A stretch of DNA of 64,000 bases from Locusta migratoria (Eukaryota; Arthropoda; Insecta; Orthoptera; Acrididae). Shown here one piece after another: positions 54,155 to 64,000 of this stretch. The translations under genes and the position numbers were made by a program. Each line of letters opens with the position of its first letter. Positions within the stretch are counted from its first letter, which is position 1. The stretch spans positions 310,689,270 through 310,753,269 of the forward strand of contig CM048744.1 of assembly GCA_026315105.1 (NCBI GenBank). The letters run 5' to 3'. The notes under the pieces were generated by a model, which saw nothing but the letters and a program-made list of their open reading frames with translations, was not told where the DNA came from and ran no database searches.

Positions 54155-54800
54155 AGCAGGAGAAAGTGTCTCGTAGAAGTTACGTAGATGAACAAAGGCA
54201 TGTACAGAAGGTTTTAGATGAAGTTATGGACTTAAGTGAAGAAGATGAAGATACTACTGAAATGGAATAAATAACAGGAATGTGCTAATGCTGAGTACTG
54301 TTCATGAAGAGGAAGAAGCTGACGTTCAAACCAAGAGGGGCACAAAGAAAAAACGAGCAGTTATAGTTGACTATAATCAGTCATTTATAGATCTCTCTCG
54401 TCAAATGAAGTCCTATATTGTCTAGGGCGGGGTGTGAAATGGAACAGCAAGCTTGCAGTTGAACTGTTGACAGCGTCAGCACTGGTTAATGCTCTTGTGA
54501 TTTACCGATACATCAACAAGATAATCTCAATCACAGAATTCAAAGAGAAAGTGACTTAGAGACTACTCCATACAGAAGATGCCGTTGCCCCTGAGAAACC
54601 TCTCACCGTAGCCACCGAGCTGCCTGCAGATTGTACTCTTGTGAACATGGGAGCAGCAAGTAATAGGTGTACGGATGACACGAAAAAATGAAGAATAAAT
54701 TTGGATGAGAGCAAGCTGTCAAGAAATGTAAACAAACTACATTGAAATGTAAGAAACTGTGATTCATGTTTTTGCGAAGAGTGTTTCTTCATAAAACACA
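54155..54800 (+). pseudogene. piggyBac transposase remnant: N-terminus fused to C-terminus
   Basis: SRRSYVDEQRHVQKVLDEVM with the acidic DLSEEDEDTTEME tract (54160-54260) is the typical acidic piggyBac start. After a stop the sequence jumps to KKRAVIVDYNQSFIDLSRQM (near 54350) and KSYIV, followed in other frames by VKWNSKLAVELLTASALVNA and FRDSCFCEECFF-like Cys-rich end (near 54760). The whole catalytic core with its three Asp residues is absent. Not functional. Confidence 0.68.
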
Positions 54801-55564
54801 GTGCCGGCAGGCGTTAGAGATACAAAGCGGAATTACCTAATGTTTTCAGTCTGTTTCATTGTTGTTGCAATTAGAGAATGTAATTAAAACTGTATGTGAT
54901 ATACAATCTACTGTATAAGTAATGTGTAACATCAAATAACAAATTATAAAAACAAGGAAACTCCAATATGACTGGGCCATGTGAGTTATATATAATTCAC
55001 GATTTCAAGTGTCAATAACTACTCTTGAGCTCTTGAAAACTGGAGGCCAGGAACATTATTTGTTACTGGGGCCATAACATACTTTAACACCAAGTCACAG
55101 CAAGCTACTGTGAGTTACAACTGCACCACCGAGCTTTAAATGGAAAAATGTCCGTGAGTTGTATTTACTTCATGTGGCCCGAAGAGAAGACTTCCTGTGA
55201 CTTATATTTAACTCACGTGGCAATGTGTTAAAACATTGTGTTCTGAAAGTTGGGAATTTTTCTATTTCTTGTAACACGAATACTATTAGTCCTTGAAAAT
55301 AATTCATAATTATTTTTCGTGCCTCACTGTGTATCACGAACTAAATGAGTGGCGTTTTTCAAGTCGTGGGGATTTCGTTCGTGTTTCCATGATAGAATAA
55401 CTACTGGAGTAATACAATGCTTCAAACTAATAGATTGCAGAAAATTGGAAAATATATGATTTCTGATCTGTAATTATCGGTAAGCGTTTCCGTGACTGCA
55501 GTACATTATAATAATAATATGAGTACACAATTAAAAAGTAGTCAATTTTATTTTAACAATTATT

Positions 55565-55786
55565 TTACAATCTTTTCCTGGCTTTGGTTTTTGCAAAATC
55601 ATCAATAAGGTCTGTTAAAGCTAGACTTGATGCAGCCTTGTTTTCGATTGCTATGAGCGCCAAATGTCCGAGTCGAGCTTGACACATACTGTACCTCAGA
55701 TGCGTTTTGATAATTTTTAATTTGCTGAACGACCTTTCGGCTGCTGCAGAAGAATAAAACTGCGGTAAATACTTCCGTAACCTCAC
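55565..55786 (-). pseudogene. hAT transposase C-terminal dimerisation domain
   Basis: Reads LRKYLPQFYSSAAAERSFSK then LKIIKTHLRYSMCQARLGHL, ALIAIENKAASSLALTDLID and DFAKTKARKRL with a stop at 55565. The ERSFS-KLK-IKT-LR core is the hAT dimerisation motif, close to the ZMYM/52-kDa-repressor-like group. The N-terminal and catalytic parts are missing; only about 670 bp remain to the element's right end. Belongs to the 52204-56460 element. Confidence 0.72.
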
Positions 55787-56468
55787 ATTCTAATAATGCA
55801 TATTTTTTAAATAATTTTCTTACATAACTTTCGAACTTTCCATGTTGGGGTCAATTTCGGCAGGATAGCGTCACCGACTGTGTCACGCCGGCAGTCGGTG
55901 TACGTGGTCTCTCGCGGCACTATTATATACAGTATAACGTCTACTATTCGAAGTAATTTGGGGACATGGATATTCGGAAACGTTGTTTATTTGGATATTC
56001 GAGCTGTACACTTCTATTTGCCAATAAGAAGTACTGTACAGTAAATGTATTTGTACTGTATTTGGAGGAGCGCGATCCTTCACATTGCGCCGAGCCGTCA
56101 CGCCGCAACACTTGGAAGACGCAACTGTTGCTGTGAGCTGCTTTGATGCTGCCGCTACTTCTGCAGACTGAAGTGTGCCGATTGTTGGACACATTGACTG
56201 GCAGCTTCTCCTGGCGGCAGCGCGTCTTATGAAGGCCCAATTAGAAGGATTGTTCCGCCAGCCTGTGGCCCAGTGCGGCTACTTGGTTTGAGGGGAAGGA
56301 GATGTAATGGACGATAGGGTGGGAGGGTAAGAAAAATTAATAAAAATTTCGACGCTCTACTGTGACTTTTTTCGATCGTCGCTCACGAAGGCCGAGGGGC
56401 TCCTGGAGGTAGGGGCCCCGGGGCACTGCCCCGGCTAGCCCCATGATAGCTACGCCTCTGATTACCGG

Positions 56469-59423
56469 TGTGTATATGGGAGAGAGTATTGCGGAATTCT
56501 ACACGAATTTAGGTGGATATCATGACAAGAAGGGTCTTTAGACACACAGAACCTCTAAGTACGTTGCTCTTGGTGGTGTTTACTGGTAATGATGACAGCA
56601 TTTTTAACAACTGGATGGACCACTGGTAGCGTGTGGTTTAATTGAGGCTTTAAGCAGGTTAGCTGGTGTGTATGTAACAACAATATATCACATCTTCTTT
56701 CGATCCTAGTCACGTAATGCATATTTTAGTATCCAAAGTAAAAGATTGTCATCAGCCACCAAACCAAACAGACAGTGCTTCGATTTATTAGAATAATTCC
56801 AACAATTATTACTACTAATTGACCATACTTCCAACCTGATTTCTTTAGAGGCCATCGAAACAGAACAACATTGGTCATAGCAAATAGGCGTTACCTCAAT
56901 AATTTTAAAGTAATTCCACCTATCTTACTAAAGTTCTAACCCAACTATCCTACCAGACTCTATGTAAGAGACCGTAACAACAGCCACATCCAACCAAGTG
57001 ACAGGTCTATCATTACAGTCATCCTTAAGCTACAACAAATGGATCTATTCATTATAGAAGACATAAACAAGGTGCGGCAGACACCTCCGCCGACAAGATT
57101 TAGAGTAGACCCAGTGCTTCGTATTACAACCCAAATCAAAGTAGTTCAGAATCTGAATGCCACAAACAATCATGTGGTCCACTTTAAGACACTAAACTAA
57201 CGGAGATTTGTCGAACTTTAGACTTCTCGACCGAAGGACAATAATTTTCCACAACAAGCACCACTGCAACGCTAGCAAGATGCATCTAAGACATCAAACC
57301 ATATGAGGTTTGTCGAACCCTATGCTTTTTGACTCAAGAACAATAATTTTCCACCACAAACATCACCACAACGCTAGCACGAGGCATCCAATCGCATCGT
57401 AAGCAACACCAACAGACGAGGTGAATACACCGCATCCCAAGTACAACCATTACACTTTGTTTCTATGTGTGCATCTACAGCTACGTGACACCTCTGGTTT
57501 ACAACTCAGCTCTTCGCAAGAGGCCATAACAGCAGTCAAAACAAACCTACAACATCCGAAAATTGTTATCGAATGGCAAGAACAATCATTTAGAGACTAA
57601 ATAAACGATTAAACATAGGTAACTACCCAGCTTTAAGTCACCTAACAATAGGGTTTATTGTAATCGATGCTTCTAGGTCGAAGGGCAATAATTTACCGCC
57701 GCAAACATTTCCGCCAGCGAGAGGCGTCCATTCGTAAAGTAAATACCACTAAAAGACGAGATAAATATACCACATAACCATACAACCAAGTATTAATATG
57801 CAGTCCACAGATGTAGAACACCTACATGTTGCAGCGAACCGTACGACTAAACAGATCGAAATCGATATTTTGCACAAGCCAAGATACATCATCAGCAGCA
57901 TCAGATTACGAATACACGAGACGCATTTTACAAAGATAGACTATTACATTACTTCTATCAACAGCCATAAGAATAAAAAACGAACGATTTGTTACAGCTA
58001 TACCATCGCTCTCTTAATGCAACATCAACACACAATAAAGACCGCCTCTAACTAGCCTCTACAGGTCATAAAGAGACATCCTCGCACAATCGTATTACCG
58101 ACAAATACTGGAACACTTCTATGGATCATATCCTCGCAGCTGGCACAAACGAGGTATTTACTGTATGAGTTGACTACAACAGCCATTATAACTTGCATGA
58201 TGAAAATATAGTTAGTAATAACCTATTTCATACACAAACCTCCCCTTCACACACACACACAGAAATAGTGGGATATGCACTAAATTGCAATATTAAGTCA
58301 AACTCCAGCCCATACACCAACGTATCGCACAACATCGATTTAAACGAACGCTTGCCTAGCTGCAGACTAGAACAGCACAGAAGTACGTCTCCGATAACTG
58401 AGCGACTAACTGATACTCTACCAGTCGAAGCATTGCGTTTCTCACACGTAACCTGTCTTCGGGTATTTTCTCATAGATCTATAGACCTGTAAAACCGAAA
58501 CATTCTACATGAAAAGCTATAAGTCTTAACAACAAATAGATGTTGCAGATGCAAACTGTTACGTGTTTTAGGTAATCACATAGGGTGGAGTGTTCCTCAG
58601 CACACTTGATCCCCATACAGATTTTATGATCTACAGCAAACACCTCATAAGAATGGTCTATATACACTGCAGAAGAGTAAAAGGCTCTTTCCACAGAGGG
58701 AAGAAACCTAGGGGGAGTATAACTCGATTCCAACATTGCAAAAACGATAATGTGCGACAACAGCTTACATCACATTAGATCCAACTCCAACCCTTTTTAG
58801 GACAAAGAAACCCACAGATCGGTCATTTTCACATCAAATCCATAGGATTACAACACAAAACATCCACATCTAACCCTTTTTAGGACAAAACGAACCACAC
58901 GAATTAAGACATGCTAATGTTTTTCAAAACATGCTTGTTGCATGATCATTCCATACGAAGAACCATTTAAAATCAAAACCAGAACGTTATTGTACAACTC
59001 TTCCGACCCTACTTCTTTTTGTACGCCCTGACAAGGCTATAGCCCTGAAAATCCCGATACACACTGCACAACATGTTCCAAACCCTTACATGACAAGCTC
59101 AAACTCTCAACCACAGGTGAATCCCTTGTGATTCAAGTAGTCAACACACACTGAATGCTTCGCCATTTACAGACAGATGTCAAAATGCAGCTCAATACTA
59201 ATGAAATGCTGGCAGATGCGTACATGTTCCACTATTCTTACACAACAGATCCATTACCGTTCATCATATGTTCTCCAGCAAACAAGTAACGTTTGTGTTC
59301 CCCCAGCGTCCAGCAATGCCTGCAAGCTGGTTACACACAACCAGCTAAATACCACAGATGGGCGGAACGGCAGACCTCACTACGACAGGCACCGATCCTG
59401 CCAGTCAACCTAGAAGTAAATAT
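56469..59423. other. Degenerate, A+C-biased, locally repetitive non-coding DNA
   Basis: The plus strand is strikingly A/C-rich from about 56800. Loose repeats occur: a block of about 100-110 bp with TTTGTCGAAC...AATAATTTTCCAC-ACAA-CA-CACCAC-ACGCTAGCA at 57208-57296, 57308-57395 and a more diverged one at 57655-57730; TAACCCTTTTTAGGACAAA-GAA-C near 58783 and 58870. ORFs here have no known domain. I cannot assign a class. Confidence 0.45.
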
Positions 59424-59864
59424 TGTCGGCCCACCATGTCAACAACAACTGTCCATTAATTCTAGATCTTTGTTTTCCAGAGGTCGCCAGTGAAGAAGGA
59501 AGTTTCCAGCATATCTAAGCCGGCTGTATAAGCTCGACCAGGTACAGCTCACACCAGTTCTTCCTGGCCTACGGATGGGTTAGAACTCGCCTCCTGAAGA
59601 CCGAAGAAAGAAGATCCCTGCACCGGAACAGAAGATCCAGCTCGCCGCGACAGATGGGTACTCACCTCGTACTCTTTAGGCCTACCATTGGACTGTCGCA
59701 GACTGTAAGGACTTGTCATAGGGCCCTACTTACTAGTGTTAGTGAAATCTTCTGACGGCATAGAACAGAAGAGTGTTGTGTTGTTGTTTTTGTGTGCAGA
59801 GTAGCACGGATTGCAGTTCTTTTTTCGAGAAATAAAGTTTTGTGTTCTACAAGCAATCGCAACA
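59424..59864 (+). repeat. Possible solo LTR
   Basis: Begins TGTCGGCCC, ends AATCGCAACA, and has AATAAAG about 33 bases before the end with a GC-rich middle. These features fit an LTR. No 4-6 bp target duplication was found, so this is weak. Confidence 0.25.
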
Positions 59865-60319
59865 GTTTGTATGTATAATTTATACGCACGAAAGGTAAAA
59901 GTCTAGATCAGCACTCCGTCTAGGCTGTTTGTTTGTTATATCCAGGATTGTGAAAAATGCACAGAGCTACGAAAGAAACCACAACACACCCACTTCTATC
60001 CCTTTTTAAGGTAAACAGAACCACAGATCAAAGAAATACACATCAAAACTCATCACAATCTTCGATTGCCTTTCTATTAAGACAGTAGAATGTTGTTGGA
60101 ATTATGCTTTAGTATAATATTGTAGCTGAAGAACTATTTAAATCCAAACACATCACACGGTTGTACGACTCCTGCAACTAACCATGTCTATTTGTATAAT
60201 AGGAAATCGTATAGATTAGACATTTAGACCCCACACAGATAAGTACATCATATAGTAGCTATGAATGTTAGATCAGGGTATAGAGGAAGAAACAGAGCTG
60301 ATAAATCCTATATACATAT
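59865..60319. other. Non-coding, nothing recognised beyond one short repeat
   Basis: CTATCCCTTTTTAAGGTAAACAGAACCACAGATC-type sequence near 59996 resembles the units near 58783 and 58870. Otherwise featureless. Confidence 0.35.
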
Positions 60320-60401
60320 TATAAATGCGAAAGTTTGTATGTTTGTTACTGCATCACGCTAAAACTACAGCACTGATTTAGATGAAATTTCATATAGAGA
60401 T
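60320..60401 (+). repeat. Short conserved interspersed repeat, copy 2, interrupted by copia-2 LTR
   Basis: AAATGCGAAAGTTTGTATGT...GATTTAGATGAAATTTCA parallels 52410-52510. It breaks off where the LTR starts (60402). Confidence 0.5.
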
Positions 60402-60592
60402 TGCTGAGTTATTAATTATTTTCAAGTTAACTTTATTTAAAGAACACTCACTTAAACACAGAATACAAACGTTGCTTATTTGTTGCTATGACAACCACAG
60501 ATAGTTTTTTTTCCTTATATAGTCTCTTAGATTCCAGCCTTAAAAAAGAACATAAAGCAAACATTGGTTTTTACCCGTAAACATTTCCAACA
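60402..60592 (-). repeat. Copia-2 3' LTR
   Basis: Minus strand starts TGTTGGAAATGTTTACGGG and ends AATAACTCAGCA. It has ACTATATAAGG as TATA box (60523-60513) and AATAAAG as poly(A) signal (near 60437). 191 bp. The left limit is set where the conserved interspersed repeat resumes; the 5' LTR is outside the window for comparison. Confidence 0.68.
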
Positions 60593-60602
60593 TCCCCCCT
60601 TA
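60593..60602 (-). promoter_or_regulatory. Copia-2 polypurine tract
   Basis: Minus-strand AAGGGGGGA immediately precedes the LTR TGTTGGA, the usual primer for plus-strand DNA synthesis. Confidence 0.78.
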
Positions 60603-60704
60603 AAATACAATGTTTGTTTTCACACAAACTCTAAAGCACAAATTCCATACTTTTAGTTTACTACAAAGTAAAGTGTCACTTAATATGTTTTAGAATAACA
60701 AATG

Positions 60705-63700
60705 TCATATTATCTGTTTCATAATAGCATTTCTAAATTTCTCAAACTTTACTCTTTGCAGAGCTTTAGTCAATATGTCTGCTAATTGATTATCTGTATT
60801 ACAATACTGTATCTCAAACAACCCTTCTCTGTATTGTTCACTAACATAATTAAATTTCACGTCTATATGTTTGCTTCGTCTGACTAACTGTCCTGATTTG
60901 ATCATTTGAATAGCACTCTGATTATCTACATGAAGAGTGATCTTCACTTCTCTTCTGGTTAATTCTTGCAGTAGGGTCTTAACATGCTTAATTTCTTTAG
61001 TGTATTCTGCTGCTGAAATGTACTCCGCTTCAGTAGATGAAGTAGCTACCACACTCTGTTTCTTGGAACACCAAATGATTGGAGCATCATTATAGAGAAC
61101 AATGTAACCACTTGTACTCTTCCTGTTTCTTAAATCTTGTGCATAATCAGCATCACAGTAGACATGTATATGAATAGTGTCATCTTCTTCATTATCTTTC
61201 TTCTTATAAAAAAGGCCATAGTTCTTAGAATCTTGTATGTATCTCAGAGTTCTTTTTACATTTTTGTAATCTCTTTTCTTAGGGTCTTCTGTGAAGCGGC
61301 TCTCATAATTCACTGCAAATTCAAGATCTGGTCTTGTTTTACATGACAAATACAAAAGACTACCTACAGCTTCACGATATGGAAATTTAATGTTTTCATC
61401 TTCTTGATTTTCTTCACTTATCTTCCCTTCTGGAACTAATGGAGTCTTCATACCCTTACAGTTAGTCATATTGAATCTTTCTAGTACTTTCTTCACATAC
61501 TGTTCTTGATGAAGAAATATTCCATTCTCTGTCTTCATTATTTGTATGCCTATGTATGTGTCTGTATTATCTACCATAGACATTTCAAAATTCTTCTTTA
61601 GTTTCATAAGAATATTTTCAATTTTGTCCAAGTCTTTTCCTATTAGCATTCCATCATCGACGTGTATAGCCATGTACATTTCTTCAGTTACATCTTTAAA
61701 TATGCATTGATCTGATTTCAACTGAATTAGTCCTTCTGATTTTAGGAACTCTGTCAGAGTTTTATTCCATTTTGATGGAGCTTGCTTAAGTCCATACAGA
61801 GCTTTCTTCAAAACACAGATTTGTCCAGCTTCTTGGTATCCTTCAGGTACCTTCATAAAAATCTCTTCATCTAGCTTCCCATAGAGAAATGCTGTTTTTA
61901 CATCAAACAGTTTTATATGGAAATTTTTCTCTGCTGCCAGAGCAAACAACAGTCTCAATGAACATATATCTACTACTGGACTGAATAATTCCTTGAAGTC
62001 GATTCCCTTTTCTTGTTGACAACCCCTGACAACCAGTCTGGCCTTATATCTACCATCATCTTTGACCTTAAAGATCCATTTGCTTCTTAAGATCTGTTTC
62101 CCTTTTGCCTCTTCTGGAGTGATCACCTTCCATGTTTCATTTTGTTCAAGTGATTTCTTTTCTTCTTCTATTGCTTTTAACCAATTTTCTTTGTCTGGAC
62201 CATTAATACATTCCTCAAATGAAAGTAATGCTGTTTCATAATCATCATACTTCTTCAAATTAATTCTGTTCCTAAGATTATAGTTTCTTGTGTTTTCGTT
62301 GCATACGCTTTCTTCTTTTTCTTCTTCTTCACTTTCTTGTTCTTCTTCTCCTCCATTTTCTTGCTTTTGAATTTCATTTACTTGTTTGTTAATATCATTT
62401 GATGGTTCACCAATAACAAGAATCTTCTGTATAGTTTCTTTTGCCACTTTCTGTTCAAATTCAACATCTCTTGACACCACAATGTTTCTTCTATCTGCAT
62501 CAAAAAGTCTATAGCCATTGGGGGCATAACCAACAAAAATGTATGGTTTACTTCTTTCATCTAGTTTCTTCAAGTATCCTCGATTTTTGGCAAAAACTTT
62601 TGATCCAAAAATTTGAAGTCTTGACAGATCAGGTCTTTTCCCAAACCATTTTTCTGCAGGTGTGGCACTTTGATTGACAGTTGGGCTCCTGTTAATTAAG
62701 TACGTAGCTATGAGAACGGCCTCTCCCCATAGCTCTTTCTGTATTTTGCTATCAAATATCAAAGCTCTTGCCTTGTTCATTATTGTTAGATTTAATCTTT
62801 CTGCTTTCCCATTGAGTTGAGGACTATAAGGAATACTATAATCTAGCACAATTCCTTTTCCTTCACACCAAATCTTAAAATCATTACTGGTGTATTCATC
62901 ACCTTTATCACACCTTATTTTTGACACTTTTAAACCAAACTGATTTTCACTTTCTAGCACATATTTCCTTAGGAATCTTGGAGCTTCCGACTTGTATCTT
63001 AACAAATAGGTCACACAAAAATGGGTGTAATCATCTAATACTGTCATGTAGAATCTATATCCATCATATGTTGGGGGATCTATCTCTCCACAGATATCAG
63101 TATGTATTATTTGAAGTGGTCTTGTTGCTCTTTCTCTCTCAGTAGAAAATGGCTTTCTTGTTAGCTTAGCTCTCACACAAGCATCACATAATTTTTCTGC
63201 CGAGCATAAACCCTTAGGAATTCCATCACACATTTTCTTGATCTTTGAAGTACAACTTATGCCTGGATGACCTAACTTCTTATGCCATTCTTGTTTTTCT
63301 TCTTGTGTCAGTAGTGATTGCACTCCTGATTTAATGGTTACTTCGTACAGTCCATTTCTTGTTTTGTGTCCTTTCAAAACGAGTCTTTCATCTTTGTATA
63401 TTTCAACATTATGTTTACTAAAGACAACTGTACCATCTTTTTCAGTTATAGCATTCACAGACATCAAATTTCTGCTTAGTTGAGGTACATACATAACACC
63501 ATTGAGAACACAGTTATCACCTTCAAAGTTTCCTGTTGCTTTTATTTCCATTGACTCACCTTCTTTTGCAACTTTCACGACACTGTCATAGTCTTTCACG
63601 TTTGTTAACTTGTCAATCTCATTACACATATGTCCTGTACACGCACTATCAACAACCATTACCATATCTTTTTTCTCATTGGATTCTTCCAAAGTCTTGT

Positions 63701-63998
63701 CTTTGTTACATTCATATGCAATACATGCTTTGTCTTCTATCTTTTTTTCTTCATTAGGCACTAGATCATCTTTAGTATCTTCTAAAGTGAAAAATGATAT
63801 TTTAGTATTATCTTTGTTCTTAAAGTAACAGTCATCTTCTTTGTGGTTTGTCTTCTTGCAGTGTGGACAGGGCTTGTAAGTTCTTGTTTTTGCTCCTTGA
63901 ATTTGATTTTTATTTTTAAAGTAGCAATCTTCTTCTTTGTGGTTATTTTTCTTGCATATAGAACAGTGTTCCTTCTTATTAGGCTTCTTACATTCTCT
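60705..63998 (-). CDS. Copia-2 gag-pol C-terminal part: zinc knuckles, protease, integrase, RT, RNase H
   Basis: One frame of 1097 codons, open at the window edge (so 5'-partial), ending TGA. Numbering from the edge: two tandem C-X2-C-X4-H-X4-C knuckles, CSICKKNNHKEEDC (12-25) and CPHCKKTNHKEDDC (44-57), each followed by YFKNK, a local duplication. The protease motif is VVDSACTGHMC (D-S-A where D-S-G is usual). Integrase: HKKLGH and CDACVRAK zinc module, then IIHTDICG, RCDKGDEY and NGKAERLN (D, D, E). RT: RYKARLVVRGCQQEKGIDF, FDVKTAFLYGKLDEE and IHVDDGMLIG. RNase H: VYCDADYAQD, SSTEAEY and HVDNQSAI. All catalytic residues are in place. A GTG at 63761 is not a real start because the frame continues upstream. 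Confidence 0.9.
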   Translation of the reverse strand, partial: RECKKPNKKEHCSICKKNNHKEEDCYFKNKNQIQGAKTRTYKPCPHCKKTNHKEDDCYFKNKDNTKISFFTLEDTKDDLVPNEEKKIEDKACIAYECNKDKTLEESNEKKDMVMVVDSACTGHMCNEIDKLTNVKDYDSVVKVAKEGESMEIKATGNFEGDNCVLNGVMYVPQLSRNLMSVNAITEKDGTVVFSKHNVEIYKDERLVLKGHKTRNGLYEVTIKSGVQSLLTQEEKQEWHKKLGHPGISCTSKIKKMCDGIPKGLCSAEKLCDACVRAKLTRKPFSTERERATRPLQIIHTDICGEIDPPTYDGYRFYMTVLDDYTHFCVTYLLRYKSEAPRFLRKYVLESENQFGLKVSKIRCDKGDEYTSNDFKIWCEGKGIVLDYSIPYSPQLNGKAERLNLTIMNKARALIFDSKIQKELWGEAVLIATYLINRSPTVNQSATPAEKWFGKRPDLSRLQIFGSKVFAKNRGYLKKLDERSKPYIFVGYAPNGYRLFDADRRNIVVSRDVEFEQKVAKETIQKILVIGEPSNDINKQVNEIQKQENGGEEEQESEEEEKEESVCNENTRNYNLRNRINLKKYDDYETALLSFEECINGPDKENWLKAIEEEKKSLEQNETWKVITPEEAKGKQILRSKWIFKVKDDGRYKARLVVRGCQQEKGIDFKELFSPVVDICSLRLLFALAAEKNFHIKLFDVKTAFLYGKLDEEIFMKVPEGYQEAGQICVLKKALYGLKQAPSKWNKTLTEFLKSEGLIQLKSDQCIFKDVTEEMYMAIHVDDGMLIGKDLDKIENILMKLKKNFEMSMVDNTDTYIGIQIMKTENGIFLHQEQYVKKVLERFNMTNCKGMKTPLVPEGKISEENQEDENIKFPYREAVGSLLYLSCKTRPDLEFAVNYESRFTEDPKKRDYKNVKRTLRYIQDSKNYGLFYKKKDNEEDDTIHIHVYCDADYAQDLRNRKSTSGYIVLYNDAPIIWCSKKQSVVATSSTEAEYISAAEYTKEIKHVKTLLQELTRREVKITLHVDNQSAIQMIKSGQLVRRSKHIDVKFNYVSEQYREGLFEIQYCNTDNQLADILTKALQRVKFEKFRNAIMKQII

Positions 63999-64000
63999 TG

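Larger units (their letters stand above)
53748..55231 (+). mobile_element. Internally deleted piggyBac derivative with TTAA flanks
   Basis: TTAA at 53748-53751 and 55228-55231 borders termini CATATTGACTGCCA (left) and, inverted, CACATTGCCACGTGAG (right). The interior (about 1.48 kb) retains the start and end of a piggyBac transposase, plus a (GA)n run (53898-53960). Size and deletion pattern fit a non-autonomous derivative. Inserted inside the hAT element. Confidence 0.78.
52196..56468. mobile_element. hAT element (52204-56460) with perfect 8-bp target duplication
   Basis: ATTACCGG occurs at 52196-52203 and 56461-56468. Between them the termini read CAGTGGCGTAGCTATG (left) and, inverted, CAGAGGCGTAGCTATC (right), followed by matching GGGGCCCCGGGGC-type sequence. 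CAG termini and 8-bp duplications are hAT hallmarks. The 4257-bp interior contains a hAT transposase scrap (55565-55786), a truncated SINE, a conserved short repeat, and a piggyBac derivative at 53752-55227. Confidence 0.9.
60402..64000 (-). mobile_element. Copia-2: coding-intact Ty1/copia element, 3' part in window
   Basis: Reading leftward from the window edge: tandem zinc knuckles, protease, integrase, RT and RNase H in one open frame, a polypurine tract (60602-60593) and the 3' LTR (60592-60402). Order IN before RT is copia-type. No stop or frameshift is visible in 1097 codons, so it is the youngest-looking LTR element here. The 5' LTR and gag start lie beyond 64000. Confidence 0.87.

Noticed and set aside
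57798..58055. 85-codon ORF in the A/C-rich region
   Set aside because: Likely a by-product of base composition; no motif recognised.

Overview
This is eukaryotic, arthropod-type DNA, most likely from a large orthopteran (locust/grasshopper) genome. Coding density is very low and the only convincing host-gene piece is one exon. The remainder is layered transposable elements: CR1-like and L1/Tx1-like LINEs, Ty1/copia and Gypsy LTR elements, piggyBac, Tc1/mariner, hAT, PIF/Harbinger, MITEs and tRNA-derived SINEs. The orthopteran suggestion rests on remembered resemblance of several families to locust repeats, for example the LINE 3' end with a (GATGTA)n tail and a Tc1 family. No search was run.

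Layout. 1-461 is a truncated unclassified repeat. 462-6508 is a CR1-like LINE with two 265-bp 5' monomers, an SGNH-esterase ORF1 and an EN-RT ORF2. A 5'-truncated copy of the same family (about 2458-4002) sits inside its endonuclease region. 6509-8510 holds another repeat, a 470-bp MITE, a LINE 3' end and a Tc1 remnant. 8961-9428 (minus) is the first coding exon of a PPM1L-type membrane-anchored protein phosphatase. 9711-20850 is a decayed copia element whose pol is split by a minus-strand LINE (11541-15104), a piggyBac (15105-16981), a Tc1 (16986-18359), a SINE (18398-18613) and an unknown 1.2-kb insert. 20855-25270 has two inverted MITE copies, a Harbinger scrap and non-coding DNA. 25273-27072 is a complete but dead mariner carrying a second SINE family. 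27080-35310 is Gypsy-1, broken by three inserts. 36804-39680 (minus) is Gypsy-2. 39973-44835 is an L1/Tx1-like LINE. 47318-49924 (minus) is the 5' half of Gypsy-3 with its LTR. 52204-56460 is a hAT element with a perfect 8-bp target duplication, itself containing an internally deleted piggyBac. 56469-60400 is degenerate repeat sequence. 60402-64000 (minus) is the 3' part of a copia element with an intact pol ORF that runs off the window.

How things work together. The host exon is transcribed leftward, so positions below 8961 are probably its first intron and the copia cluster lies just upstream of its start codon. The two most functionally interesting signals are in the CR1-like LINE. The first is a canonical U UUU UUA slippery heptamer at the ORF1/ORF2 overlap, present in both 5'-containing copies, which suggests ORF2 is made by -1 frameshifting. 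The second is a tandem-monomer 5' region resembling LINE promoters of that architecture. Only the 60402-64000 copia looks coding-intact within the window.
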